Assembly: GCA_021819825.1 (NCBI GenBank)
Contig: JAKAEZ010000017.1
Location: 1 to 45,957, forward strand
DNA: 45,957 nt
Reading direction: 5' to 3'
DNA from: Planctomycetota bacterium
Lineage (GTDB): Bacteria; Planctomycetota; Phycisphaerae; WQYP01
Position numbers and translations under genes: made by a program. The notes beneath the pieces were generated by a model. That model was not told the origin of the DNA and searched no databases. It saw nothing but the letters and a program-made list of their open reading frames with translations. This document shows positions 16,738-25,423 of the stretch, piece after piece. Within the stretch, counting starts at the first letter, position 1; each line of letters starts with the position of its first letter.

Positions 16738-18693
16738 TTAATCCCGCAGGCGCGCTGCGCGACGGGCGGGCGCGGCGGGTTCTTTTACGGTGGGGTTATC
16801 CGATGGAACATGACGGCTGATGGCATCACGTACTGTGGCTGCCAAGCCCACCGGGTCAAGGCCGATTTCCTTAAATTGTTCCGATCGACTGGCATGGCGA
16901 ATAAAGCGATCCGGCAGACCCGCGCGGGTTACAACGCGGGCATCAAGCCCATTGGCCTGAGCGTATTCCACCACCGCCGAACCAAAGCCTCCCACCACGG
17001 AATGATCTTCGAGCGTGATGATGGGCTTTCCGGATGCGAATACCTGCTGCAGCATGGCACCATCCAGCGGTTTACAGAAGCGGGCGTCCACCACGCCAAC
17101 GTTTAATCCATCATTTTCCAATAACTGCGCTGCGGATAGCGCCTGCAACGCCACCGATCCATACGCCAGAATCATGGCATCTTCGCCGGCTTTCAATACG
17201 CGCGATTTCCCGCCCTGCTTGCCGATGGTCCATGGGACCAGTTCGCCCAAAGGCTCAGGCGGGCAATTATCCCGCGGATAACGAATTTGTACCGGTGATT
17301 CCTGCCCGATGGCGAAATCCAGTGCTCCGATTAAATCACGCTCATCCGATGGGGAAATCAGCACCATACCGGGCTGACTGCGCAAAAAGGACAAATCGCA
17401 AAATCCGTGATGCACCGCGCCATCATCCCCCACGAGGCCCGCGCGATCACAACAAAAAATCACCGGCAGCCCCTGCAGGCAGACTTCCTGAAATACCTGA
17501 TCAAACGCCCGTTGTAAAAATGTGCTGTACACCGCCACGATGGGTCGTAATCCCGCTTTCGCCATGCCCGCCGCCATTGCCGTCGCGTGGCTTTCGCATA
17601 TTCCGGTATCAAAATAGCGATCCGGAAACAGCGGCTTAAGCTTGATCATGCCCGTTCCGTCCGGCATGGCCGCGGTAATTCCCACCACATTGGCGTGCTT
17701 GCGGCACAAATGGGTCATGGCGTCGGCAAAGGCCGCCGTCCATGATCGCCCGGAACCCTGATTCATAACCACACGGCACCCTTCCACTCGGAAGGGCTTG
17801 GGGCTATGGAATGTGGTGGGGTCTTCACACGCCCATTCGTATCCTTTGCCTTTAATGGTTTTAATATGCAAAACCGCCGGGGCATTCAGGCTTTTCAGTT
17901 CGTTGAGCTTTTCCATTAATCCCGGCAAATCGTGGCCGTCAATGGGGCCGAAGTATTTTAAACCCAAATCTTCAAAGATATGCCCCGGAGCAATGGCATT
18001 TTTAATGCCCTGCTTCACATGCACCCCGATGTCACAAATCTGCTGGCCATAAGGAATCCGATCCAGCAATTCCTGGACGCGGCGCTTCACTTCGTCATAC
18101 GTTGTCGTCACACGCAGGTGTTCGAGATATCCGGCAAAGGCTCCCTGCGGCTCGCTGATGCTCATGGAGTTGTCATTAAGAATAATGAGCATTTGCCGAT
18201 TCAGCGTACCGGCATTGTTCAAGCCCTCAAACGCGACGCCATTAACAATCGAGGCGTCACCAACAAACGCCACCACGCGCGTGTCCTGGTTCAACAGCGC
18301 ATCACCCCGTGCCATTCCCACCGCCGTGCTTACCGCTGTGCCCGCGTGGCCGACACTGAAAAGATCGTATGGGCTTTCGCTGGGGTCAGGGAAGCCGCAA
18401 ACGCCTCCCATTTTCCGCAAGGAGGCGAAATTTTGATATCGGCCGGTAATAAGCTTGTGAGGATAACACTGGTGTCCGACATCCCAAAGCAGGCGGTCGC
18501 GCGGCATATCAAATATGGCATGCAATGCGAGAATAATTTCCACCGTGCCTAAATTCGGCGCAAGATGCCCCCCATTGGCACCGACCGTGGTCACAATAGT
18601 TTCGCGAATTTCCCCGGCGAGTTGGGTTAGTTGATCCACTGTCAGGCGTTTAATGTCTGCTGGTGATTCAATGCCGTCGAGAAGTCGTTTCAT
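16738..18693 (-). CDS. dxs: 1-deoxy-D-xylulose-5-phosphate synthase
   Basis: A 651-residue thiamine-diphosphate enzyme that condenses pyruvate and glyceraldehyde-3-phosphate, the first step of the MEP isoprenoid pathway. The N-terminal domain has GGHLAPNLGTVEIILALH, WDVGHQCYPHKLITGR and the ThDP/Mg site GDASIVNGVAFEGLN with NDNSMSIS. The pyrimidine domain contains DTGICESHATAMAAGMA with its catalytic Glu, and CDRAGLVGDDGAVHHG. The C-terminal transketolase domain is complete. A short Pro/Ala/Arg tail (about 25 residues) extends past the usual end. The ribosome site upstream of the ATG is weak (GTGAGAAC). The WaaF-like gene starts 118 bases downstream. Confidence 0.96.
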   Translation of the reverse strand: MKRLLDGIESPADIKRLTVDQLTQLAGEIRETIVTTVGANGGHLAPNLGTVEIILALHAIFDMPRDRLLWDVGHQCYPHKLITGRYQNFASLRKMGGVCGFPDPSESPYDLFSVGHAGTAVSTAVGMARGDALLNQDTRVVAFVGDASIVNGVAFEGLNNAGTLNRQMLIILNDNSMSISEPQGAFAGYLEHLRVTTTYDEVKRRVQELLDRIPYGQQICDIGVHVKQGIKNAIAPGHIFEDLGLKYFGPIDGHDLPGLMEKLNELKSLNAPAVLHIKTIKGKGYEWACEDPTTFHSPKPFRVEGCRVVMNQGSGRSWTAAFADAMTHLCRKHANVVGITAAMPDGTGMIKLKPLFPDRYFDTGICESHATAMAAGMAKAGLRPIVAVYSTFLQRAFDQVFQEVCLQGLPVIFCCDRAGLVGDDGAVHHGFCDLSFLRSQPGMVLISPSDERDLIGALDFAIGQESPVQIRYPRDNCPPEPLGELVPWTIGKQGGKSRVLKAGEDAMILAYGSVALQALSAAQLLENDGLNVGVVDARFCKPLDGAMLQQVFASGKPIITLEDHSVVGGFGSAVVEYAQANGLDARVVTRAGLPDRFIRHASRSEQFKEIGLDPVGLAATVRDAISRHVPSDNPTVKEPAAPARRAARLRD

Positions 18694-18879
18694 TATGAAG
18701 TTCTCACAAAACCTAAATACTCCGCTACTCGTATAGATGATATGCCAGCCGAGTTAAAATTGAAAGCGGAATATTTATCCCAACCGGCTCTCTGGTGGCT
18801 CTCTGGCTTGCTTATGAACGGCGTAAGCCTTATATCTTCGCTTGTAAACAGCTTTATCAGGTGTAAAACTGGAGTTCAA

Positions 18880-20451
18880 ATGATGCGTGCGGCAGGCATA
18901 ATATGTGGTTTATTCTCAGGGGCTGCAATCATAGCCTTCGGAAATGCGGCCTATGCGGCACCCCTTCCCGCCAAACCGCCCATTCACCGCCTTAAGCCCG
19001 CATCCACGAATGCGCATTTACCTAAGGCGAATCCGAACAGTCTATCTGTCGTGCACGCCCAATTGACGATCCATAAAAAAGTCCTGCACTATACGGTTAC
19101 CACCGGCTACATGCCCATGAAAAGCAACGGCAAAGTGCAGGCGAAAATTTTCTTTATCGCCTATACGAAGGATCCCAAACCCGGAATCTCCGCAGTCGCC
19201 CAGCGCAACAAGCGACCGATCACATTTTTATTTAACGGCGGGCCGGGTGCGGCATCCGTATGGCTGAACCTCGGCTGCGCCGGTCCCACGCGCGTGGAGC
19301 TTACGCCCAGGGGCAATGTCACGCCCCCGCCCTACAAGCTTGTCACCAATCACCAGACCTGGCTTGACGCGTCTGACCTGGTTTTTGTCGATCCGGTCGG
19401 CACCGGATTCAGCCACCCGGAGCCGGGAGTCCCGGGCCAAAAATTTTATGGAGTCCAACAGGATATTGCCTCTGTGGCGTCATTCATCCGGCTGTATACC
19501 ACGATGTATCAACGCTGGGGGTCACCTAAATTCCTGGCCGGGGAAAGCTACGGCACCACGCGCGCCTGCGGGTTGGCGGATTATCTATCCCAACACGACG
19601 GAATGACGCTTAATGGCGTCATACTTATATCCTGTGCGCTGAATTTCCAGATTCTTCAACCGGATTTTGGCAATGATACGCCCTATCCGCTGTTCCTTCC
19701 TTCTTATACCGCCGCCGCATGGTATCACCATAAGTTGGCACCGGATTTAGAAAAGCATTTTCATCGCACGTTGAAAAAAGTGGAGCACTGGGCCATTACA
19801 GATTATATCTCGGCCCTGGCACAGGGCAGCAACCTCACCACCGCACAGCGCGACACCATCGCCGCCAAGTTGGCACGGTACACCGGCCTATCCAAACAGG
19901 AATGTCTGCTGGCGAATTTACGCATCGGGCCGGGACTTTTTGAGCAGTCCCTCCTGCGTGATCAACGGAAAATCATTGGGCGCATGGACACGCGATTAAC
20001 CGGGTACAACCCGAATCCCACCGGCGGCACCGCCTCTTATGATCCGGCGATGTCCGACTTTATTCCGCCGTTTACCAGCGCTTTCGATCAATACGTGCGC
20101 CAAGATTTGAAATATCGCAACAATCTGCCCTACAAAACGCTTTCCGATGATGTCTACCCGTGGCACTTTGGCGGCGGGGGCATGGGCTTTCTTTATGTAA
20201 CGGATAATCTGCAACACGCCATGATCCGTAATCCCTTCATGAAAGTGCTGGTGTGCAGCGGCTATTTTGATTTAGCCACCCCCTTTTTCGGAACCATTTA
20301 CACCTTTGATCATCTTGATTTGAGCCGAAAACTGCAAAATAACATTCATGAAGTATTTTTCCGTGGCGGCCACATGGTCTATCACCCTGCCCCCATGCGA
20401 AAAAAATTAGCCAGGGAAGTCCGAAGTTTTATCGCGGCTTCGGAAAAATAA
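18880..20451 (+). CDS. Exported S10 serine carboxypeptidase-like protein
   Basis: A 523-residue alpha/beta-hydrolase of peptidase family S10, which removes C-terminal residues from peptides. The start at 18880 (MMRAAGIICGLF) is preferred over 18742 because GGAG lies 5 bases upstream and it gives a signal peptide ending near NAAYAAP. Substrate-binding and oxyanion segment FLFNGGPGAASVWLNLG is clear. The catalytic triad is complete: S223 (AGESYGTTR), D464 (SGYFDLATPF) and H498 (RGGHMVYH). Planctomycetes and related groups often carry such bacterial S10 proteins. It is divergent from dxs and followed by the kinase gene after 105 bases. Secretion to the periplasm is inferred from the signal peptide. 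Confidence 0.92.
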   Translation: MMRAAGIICGLFSGAAIIAFGNAAYAAPLPAKPPIHRLKPASTNAHLPKANPNSLSVVHAQLTIHKKVLHYTVTTGYMPMKSNGKVQAKIFFIAYTKDPKPGISAVAQRNKRPITFLFNGGPGAASVWLNLGCAGPTRVELTPRGNVTPPPYKLVTNHQTWLDASDLVFVDPVGTGFSHPEPGVPGQKFYGVQQDIASVASFIRLYTTMYQRWGSPKFLAGESYGTTRACGLADYLSQHDGMTLNGVILISCALNFQILQPDFGNDTPYPLFLPSYTAAAWYHHKLAPDLEKHFHRTLKKVEHWAITDYISALAQGSNLTTAQRDTIAAKLARYTGLSKQECLLANLRIGPGLFEQSLLRDQRKIIGRMDTRLTGYNPNPTGGTASYDPAMSDFIPPFTSAFDQYVRQDLKYRNNLPYKTLSDDVYPWHFGGGGMGFLYVTDNLQHAMIRNPFMKVLVCSGYFDLATPFFGTIYTFDHLDLSRKLQNNIHEVFFRGGHMVYHPAPMRKKLAREVRSFIAASEK

Positions 20452-20556
20452 TGGCCGTCCGTGGCCGAGCCGCCGCCGGCATCCTTCCGCCAAGATGGAC
20501 TGTAAAAAAAATTACAGGATATATTCCCATAACAACGATATAAGAGTTATTCGGAC

Positions 20557-22128
20557 GTGGAGAGAAAATCCCCCGTTAAAAATCTCATGGCCGACGCATT
20601 TGCCTCCGATAAAGGAATGGTGGCCTGCGCCATGAAACGCTTTGCGCCGGGCGGAGATGTTGCGCAGGCTGGTGGAAAAATTGCCGCGATTAGCGGACAA
20701 CGCATAAAGAAGGTTGGTGACCTCATGGCCCTGAAAAGTGAACGAAAAGCTTCGCTGGAACGTCTGCAATCGCTGGCGGATAAATCTTCCTCCGTCAAGC
20801 TTATCCAGAACAAAGTTTTCGCGCGTGATCCGGAATATACCTCCAGTCTGGCCCATGGTATGGAAAACACCGCCCGCGGCCTGCCTTATCACCTGTTTCT
20901 ACCCGCGGAAACGGCGCTTTCTCCGGAAGATGTATTTCCGAATCTGCGCTGGGGCGGAAGAGCCATAATGATCTCGCCTAATAAGTTGCTCGTGGATGAA
21001 ATTGCTCAGCGATTCACCCGCTGGGAGGGCTTTATCCTGGAAGGCGCGGTGCAGAATGTTCGCACCCCGATTCTCGGCATGTCCCTCCCCGGGTTGGGAA
21101 AACCGGTGTATTACCTTGTGGCGCGCCGCGTTCACTTGTTGAAACCCGGTGAATCCACGGAACGCTTTACCTACCACGTGCATCTGGGACGTAAAGATAT
21201 AGAGCAGGAAAAATATGTCGTTGTCAAACAGGTCCCCACCGTGGATCGGGTGGTATCAAGACTGCGCTCCAAATTCCCGGACGCTTCTTTGGATGACATT
21301 CGCCGCCGGGCCATGAAATTTACCGAAAAAATATTTCCGGTTTTCCTCACGCGTGAGGCCGCGATGCTCAAAATCCTCCAGCGCGACCTGCCCAAGCCGT
21401 TCTGCGACCGTGTGCCGCGCTGCCTGGGCGTGGAACATGATTCCAAAGGTTTCGTCCGCACACTGTATATGAACTGGATGCGCAACGGCGGCGAGGGGAT
21501 TTCGCAGATTGATTTCGCCAAACAATCCTGCGAACTCCTGGCGGTGCTGCATGAAAAAATCGGGGTCATCCACCTGGATCTGCGACTGGACAATTTTGTC
21601 ATCACGGAAAACGGCGTCGGGTTTATTGATTTCGGCTCGGCGGTCCGCGTGGGTGAAACCTTCTCGGATAATTCCCTGCTGCATACGCTTTTTGAAGAGA
21701 TGATGAAAACCTCCCAGATTCAACGCATGCTTTATCATATGAGTGAAAACGGTCTGGTCACCTCGGACGTTTTACGCAGCGGCCTGCACAAGGTCGATAA
21801 AGCTGTGGACTTATTTTATCTTGCCGTGCAAATGAACAAACCGCATTCTAATCCGGATTTCAAGGGACTTATTCACTTTAATCCTAAGAGTCTGGAGGCA
21901 CGGCACCTCAAGCGGCTGACGGATGAAATCCTCCGCCCGCCCGACGAAAATAATATCAAATATCGCACCGCGCGTGATATTCTCACCGGCCTTGAGCGCG
22001 TTACCCAGGAAATCGCCGCGGGTCGCGAACCTGAACCACTTCCGGCCACAGCACAGGAAGCCGCGGACGAGCCTATGGAAGAGCGGCCGCATCGCACCGA
22101 GCACCGTGCCGTGCGAGCGGTAGGATAA
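20557..22128 (+). CDS. Eukaryotic-like protein kinase, family unassigned
   Basis: Up to 523 residues with all key kinase residues. The beta-3 Lys is in EKYVVVKQV, the helix-C Glu is likely in TREAAMLKIL, the catalytic loop is HLDLRLDN (about residues 342-349, with catalytic Asp and Asn), and the metal Asp is in FIDFGSAVRVGE. It resembles the compact Bud32/RIO/WaaP-like kinases more than Pkn2-type Ser/Thr kinases: no long activation segment and no transmembrane anchor. The first 180 residues match nothing I recognise. The listed GTG start is uncertain; in-frame ATGs at 20587, 20617 and 20632 are alternatives and none has a good ribosome site. The last 40 residues are acidic and Pro-rich. Substrate unknown. 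Confidence 0.72.
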   Translation: MERKSPVKNLMADAFASDKGMVACAMKRFAPGGDVAQAGGKIAAISGQRIKKVGDLMALKSERKASLERLQSLADKSSSVKLIQNKVFARDPEYTSSLAHGMENTARGLPYHLFLPAETALSPEDVFPNLRWGGRAIMISPNKLLVDEIAQRFTRWEGFILEGAVQNVRTPILGMSLPGLGKPVYYLVARRVHLLKPGESTERFTYHVHLGRKDIEQEKYVVVKQVPTVDRVVSRLRSKFPDASLDDIRRRAMKFTEKIFPVFLTREAAMLKILQRDLPKPFCDRVPRCLGVEHDSKGFVRTLYMNWMRNGGEGISQIDFAKQSCELLAVLHEKIGVIHLDLRLDNFVITENGVGFIDFGSAVRVGETFSDNSLLHTLFEEMMKTSQIQRMLYHMSENGLVTSDVLRSGLHKVDKAVDLFYLAVQMNKPHSNPDFKGLIHFNPKSLEARHLKRLTDEILRPPDENNIKYRTARDILTGLERVTQEIAAGREPEPLPATAQEAADEPMEERPHRTEHRAVRAVG

Positions 22129-22165
22129 TGCCGCCAGCCCCACCCGAACGTCAAACGCCCCGGGT

Positions 22166-22296
22166 GTGGCAATTTTTCCGGGCATCCCTGGGACCGCGGG
22201 TGTCCTCACCCGCTTTTGCTTTGTGGTGACCAAGACTCAGCCCTGAATTTAGGCCTCCATTAGCAAATTTCTGCCCTTGCCCGGAAAAATTGCCAC
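22166..22296. repeat. Inverted repeat pair of the GCCCGGAAAAATTGCC family
   Basis: Bases 22166-22184 and 22278-22296 are perfect 19-base reverse complements (right arm TGCCCGGAAAAATTGCCAC). A further copy lies at 40856-40876, and a diverged one at 35459-35479 (AAAGTTGCCGC in place of AAAAATTGCCAC). The pair lies in the gap between the convergent kinase and tadA genes and encloses a separate terminator hairpin. Confidence 0.8.
22196..22217 (+). terminator. Likely terminator of the kinase gene
   Basis: A 7-bp perfect stem GCGGGTG (22196-22202) and CACCCGC (22207-22213) with loop TCCT, followed by TTTTGCTTTG. It lies 67 bases after the kinase stop codon. Confidence 0.7.
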
Positions 22297-22310
22297 GCCC
22301 AACGCCCCGT

Positions 22311-22342
22311 AGCTCAATGCGGCAGCGTTGAGTTGGCCGCGG
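22311..22342 (+). repeat. Solo copy of the head of the right-end tandem repeat
   Basis: AGCTCAATGCGGCAGCGTTG and the following bases repeat the first 26 or so bases of the array units at 44917, 45148 and 45367. The element can fold as CTCAATGC / GCGTTGAG with loop GGCA. Only the head of the unit is present here. Confidence 0.8.
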
Positions 22343-22394
22343 TAATGCCTTTTGACAACGCAATGCGCCCCACCCCCTTGCGACCGGTGCCCCA

Positions 22395-22934
22395 TTACCG
22401 CCGCGATTTGAAAAACGTTTTCAGTAAATCCGCACATTGTTCCGCCAGAACATCAGGCGTGATTTCCAGGCGATGGTTTAATCGCGGATCGTCAGTGATG
22501 CGAAAAAGCGTTGTCACCGCGCCGGCCTTCGGATCGCGGCAACCAAAAATCACGCGTCTAATCCGGGCGTTGACCAAAGCGCCGGCGCACATGGGGCACG
22601 GTTCCAAAGTAACGTACAGATCACAATCGGTAAGTTGCCATCGCTTTAACGCGCCACCCGCCTGCCGCAGCGCAATAATTTCCGCATGGGCGGTGGGGTC
22701 GCTGTCGATCCGCCGCTGGTTGCCGCCACTGCCGACAATATGCCGCTGACCGTTGATTTCCTGCACGATCAACGCACCGACTGGAATTTCCCCGCGTTCC
22801 GCCGCACTGGCCGCCAATGCAAGGGCCGCCCGCATAAACGCTTGATCCATTTCCGCCACGCTACTATCTCCACGCTCCGGCGTTTGTCGCATCGCCGATG
22901 GACTTAGGGCCGCGTTGTCAATTTTATTTTCCAT
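22395..22934 (-). CDS. tadA: tRNA-specific adenosine deaminase
   Basis: A 179-residue zinc enzyme that converts the wobble adenosine of tRNA-Arg(ACG) to inosine. Zinc ligands and catalytic Glu are H83 and E85 (DPTAHAEIIALR), C113 and C116 (TLEPCPMCAGAL). The start at 22934 is chosen over 23054 because the extra N-terminus would be antisense-like translation inside rnpA; M29 (MDQAFMRAALALA) is a further possible start close to the core. It begins 11 bases after the rnpA stop, so the two RNA-processing genes are likely co-transcribed. The C-terminus is standard (HRLEITPDVLAEQCADLLKT). Other CMP/dCMP-type deaminases are less likely given the length and motif spacing. Confidence 0.93.
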   Translation of the reverse strand: MENKIDNAALSPSAMRQTPERGDSSVAEMDQAFMRAALALAASAAERGEIPVGALIVQEINGQRHIVGSGGNQRRIDSDPTAHAEIIALRQAGGALKRWQLTDCDLYVTLEPCPMCAGALVNARIRRVIFGCRDPKAGAVTTLFRITDDPRLNHRLEITPDVLAEQCADLLKTFFKSRR

Positions 22935-22944
22935 GATTAACCCA

Positions 22945-23346
22945 TTACAGACCGTTTCGCAGCATGGCCAGCAGGCGCTGCTGATATTCCAACATCGCCA
23001 GGCGCCCGTGCGGCTGCACCACCACCAGCACATCCAGCCCCGGCGGAAATTCATGTTGCGCCAGCCGCCACGCCTCCCGCACCCGTCGGCGAATCATATT
23101 GCGTTCCACCGCTGATCCGCACTTTTTCGCGATCGAAATCGCCACGCGTGCCGACCCGGAATCCCCCCGCCGCACAATACACGCCATCAACGGCTTGTTC
23201 CGCCGCCGCTGGCCGGTTTTGTAAACCATATCAATAAGCTTTTTCCCGGAAAGCCGATGCGACTTGAGAAACCGCAAGGATTTCGCGCTGCCGCTGGCCG
23301 GAAGTGGCTGTGGCGGCGAAAAACAATCATCCTCATCTGCATTCAT
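22945..23346 (-). CDS. rnpA: Ribonuclease P protein component
   Basis: A 133-residue basic protein that binds the catalytic RNase P RNA and helps mature tRNA 5' ends. The core begins at FLKSHRLSGKKLIDMVYK and includes RVAISIAKKCGSAVERNM followed by IRRRVREAWR, the conserved RNR RNA-binding motif. About 25 N-terminal residues before the core lack homology, so a downstream start is possible; no good ribosome site marks the listed ATG. It is followed by tadA. The usual neighbour rpmH (ribosomal protein L34) is not found in the 420 bases upstream on either strand. Confidence 0.93.
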   Translation of the reverse strand: MNADEDDCFSPPQPLPASGSAKSLRFLKSHRLSGKKLIDMVYKTGQRRRNKPLMACIVRRGDSGSARVAISIAKKCGSAVERNMIRRRVREAWRLAQHEFPPGLDVLVVVQPHGRLAMLEYQQRLLAMLRNGL

Positions 23347-23769
23347 CCCATTACTTTACCCCCCCGCCCCGATGATGCAAAGGAACGCGTGTCCCGGGCG
23401 CCTCTCAATTGGATAAACAGGCGAAGGAATCGGTCGCACCGCAGGCATCTTGCCTGCATCGGAACCACGACAAAAGCAGGCGGGACGCCTGCGGCACCTA
23501 TACCGCTCGTGCCCTCGCAGCCGACCATCATTGACGGCCAAGAGAAGCTTGATAATGCACGCAGTCAGCGCACCGGGAGCCTCCCCGAGCCGTCACCGCT
23601 CCGCAGGCACGCATAGCTGGGTTGTCCCGCAGGCGGGCGGACCATTTGGCCAGATGCTGAAGAGCAGGGCAAGGAAAGCCTGCTACGCAGCACTATCTGC
23701 AGCCACGATTCGGAGAAATAACCTCGTACCACAACCTAAGGTGGCTCGAACCAAGCCTTGGTGGTCGCA
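23347..23769. other. Repeat-bearing gap between rnpA and the AIPR gene
   Basis: About 420 bases with no supported gene. It contains the GCAGGC double hairpin (23441-23497). Open frames on both strands here have no ribosome site and no recognisable protein character. It should also hold the rnpA promoter on the minus strand. Confidence 0.6.
23441..23497. repeat. GCAGGC double-hairpin interspersed repeat, copy 1
   Basis: Two small palindromes side by side: GCAGGCATCTTGCCTGC (7-bp stem, 3-base loop) and GCAGGCGGGACGCCTGC (7-bp stem, 3-base loop). The same pair, with a different spacer, occurs at 28920-28970, and an inverted partial copy is at 30577-30600. Confidence 0.85.
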
Positions 23770-25020
23770 TCACGATGAGGCCGACGACCGGTGCAGGGCA
23801 AGGGCGACCTTATCGTAACATTGCTCGTAAATTGATGCGTTGCGAGCCATTTCGTCGGGCTTGACCTTGTTATCACGATATTCCTGCACGCATACCCGCA
23901 CCAAATCATCGATCACTTCGGGTAGCAGCTCATCTACAGGGACCTTCCATTCAAATTTTCCGACCCCCAAGTCCCAATCCACGTCAGCACGAAAGGCCGC
24001 CAACATAACCATCAGCCATCCATTGGGAACCTTGTGATCCATCGCCTCGCCAATGAAATGGAGTTGGGTATCTTTATGCACGGCGCTGCCGACGCGAGCC
24101 TTGCCGCTCTCCACCATTCGACCGAGCTCGAATTTCGCATTTTTTGCCGCTGCGGGAGTGGCTTTTGCGATTTTGTCCATTATTGTCAAAATTTCATGGG
24201 TATGTGGCACAATCAGCTTCATTGGAGACGGGTTTTTACTATGGTCTTCCTCAAATATCCCCACCATTTTCTTCTGCTGACGGTAAAGATTATTGGGATG
24301 GCGGCGATCGTTGAAGCGGTCGGCGTTGAAAAACATGAGCGCCCGCACTACCTCGGTGATGTAGTATGCGCCGTCTTCGCCCTGACGATAAGCGATGGCA
24401 TTTTCTCCAGCCCTCCCCTTCATTGCCTCACGGATGGAATCGTAAAGGCCACGCAGGTTCTGAAGGCTTGGATCGTCCACCTGCTTGGAGCGATTCAGAC
24501 CTTCGGCCATTGCTGGCACTTTTTCAGGATCGATACCTTGGAAAATATGGAGGCGAACGAAAGCCTCCTCCAGTGCCTTCAAATCCCCCGCGTTATCCGC
24601 ATACTCGCGGATGATCGCATAAGTATGTCCCCCGTTGCAAAGCCCGTGAGCCTCAGGATCACTTAACCGAAGCCGGAGGCGGCCGCCCTCACGCAAGCGC
24701 TCATATTCTCCAATTTCGTCGACCAAGAGGTACATCCCTTGATTCTTGATAGCGAAATCCTTAGGTGCCTCCGCTAGCGTCTCCTTGATTCCCCGCACCA
24801 CGTGTCCAGTGAGCAGATCCTTGGCATTTCGGTCGGGTGTCCGCGGGTTGACCTTTAGCCAACCATCCAGCGGGAGATGCTTGACGATCTCGGCGGCGCT
24901 CACAAACGCCGACCCAACCTTGGCGTCTGGAACCCCCGGAATGCGCTGGACGCGGAAATCGTCAACATGAATAAGAAACTCGGCGGGTTCTTCTCCGCCA
25001 CGATGAGATGTACTGGCCAT
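23770..25020 (-). CDS. AIPR-family protein, candidate phage-defence gene
   Basis: A 416-residue soluble protein that I assign to the AIPR (abortive infection phage resistance) family. The pattern in order is DFAIKNQGMYLLVDE (residues 88-102, the NNGI-like segment), GLCNGGHTYAII (126-137, the NGxQT-like segment, also similar to DGQHR proteins) and LNRSKQVDDPSL (175-186, matching the NxQxxV...DL segment). GGAGG sits 5 bases before the ATG, a very strong ribosome site. The gene stands alone: repeat-rich gaps of about 400 bases lie on both sides and no methylase, nuclease or toxin neighbour is seen. AIPR proteins are linked to abortive infection and restriction loci, but their mechanism is poorly known. 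The family call is from motifs by eye. Confidence 0.72.
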   Translation of the reverse strand: MASTSHRGGEEPAEFLIHVDDFRVQRIPGVPDAKVGSAFVSAAEIVKHLPLDGWLKVNPRTPDRNAKDLLTGHVVRGIKETLAEAPKDFAIKNQGMYLLVDEIGEYERLREGGRLRLRLSDPEAHGLCNGGHTYAIIREYADNAGDLKALEEAFVRLHIFQGIDPEKVPAMAEGLNRSKQVDDPSLQNLRGLYDSIREAMKGRAGENAIAYRQGEDGAYYITEVVRALMFFNADRFNDRRHPNNLYRQQKKMVGIFEEDHSKNPSPMKLIVPHTHEILTIMDKIAKATPAAAKNAKFELGRMVESGKARVGSAVHKDTQLHFIGEAMDHKVPNGWLMVMLAAFRADVDWDLGVGKFEWKVPVDELLPEVIDDLVRVCVQEYRDNKVKPDEMARNASIYEQCYDKVALALHRSSASS

Positions 25021-25423
25021 GGTGGCCTCCCTTCGGAATTTGCGCGGGTGGCGAACGTATCGCGGCCCGACTTCTTATGGCGACCCGAACCGAACAGGTT
25101 CAGAAAGGCAGCCACCACGCGTATGATACATAAAATCTATTACCGGTCAAGCCCCCCACGCTTGCCTGGAAATTCAAGGGCCCGGGCATGTCGGATTTTC
25201 CTTGATCGGCGGCACGGTGGCAGCTGCAAACGTTCATTCTGTTCCAGTACCGGCGTAGCCGGCGGCTTTGTGACATTTCGCAATCGGGGGAATGGATCGG
25301 CAGTGTGGCCGAGTCGGTCGCCCGGGAAGAAGCCCTAACATGCCGTAAGAACGGCGGGAAATTTACAGCGAAATATGATAGAATGGCCGGTCTTTGGTTT
25401 TGCGAAAAAGAGGTCGCCGGAAT
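25021..25423. other. Gap between the AIPR and ABC-F genes
   Basis: About 400 bases between divergent genes, so promoters for both should be here. It contains AGCCGGCGGCTTTGTG (25257-25272), which recurs exactly at 30745-30760. No protein gene is supported. A tRNA-Ser-like string near 25309 does not fold into a tRNA. Confidence 0.55.

Noticed and set aside
25305-25340. String resembling the 5' part of tRNA-Ser (GTGTGGCCGAGTCGGTC)
   Set aside because: No matching acceptor stem, anticodon arm or T arm follows.
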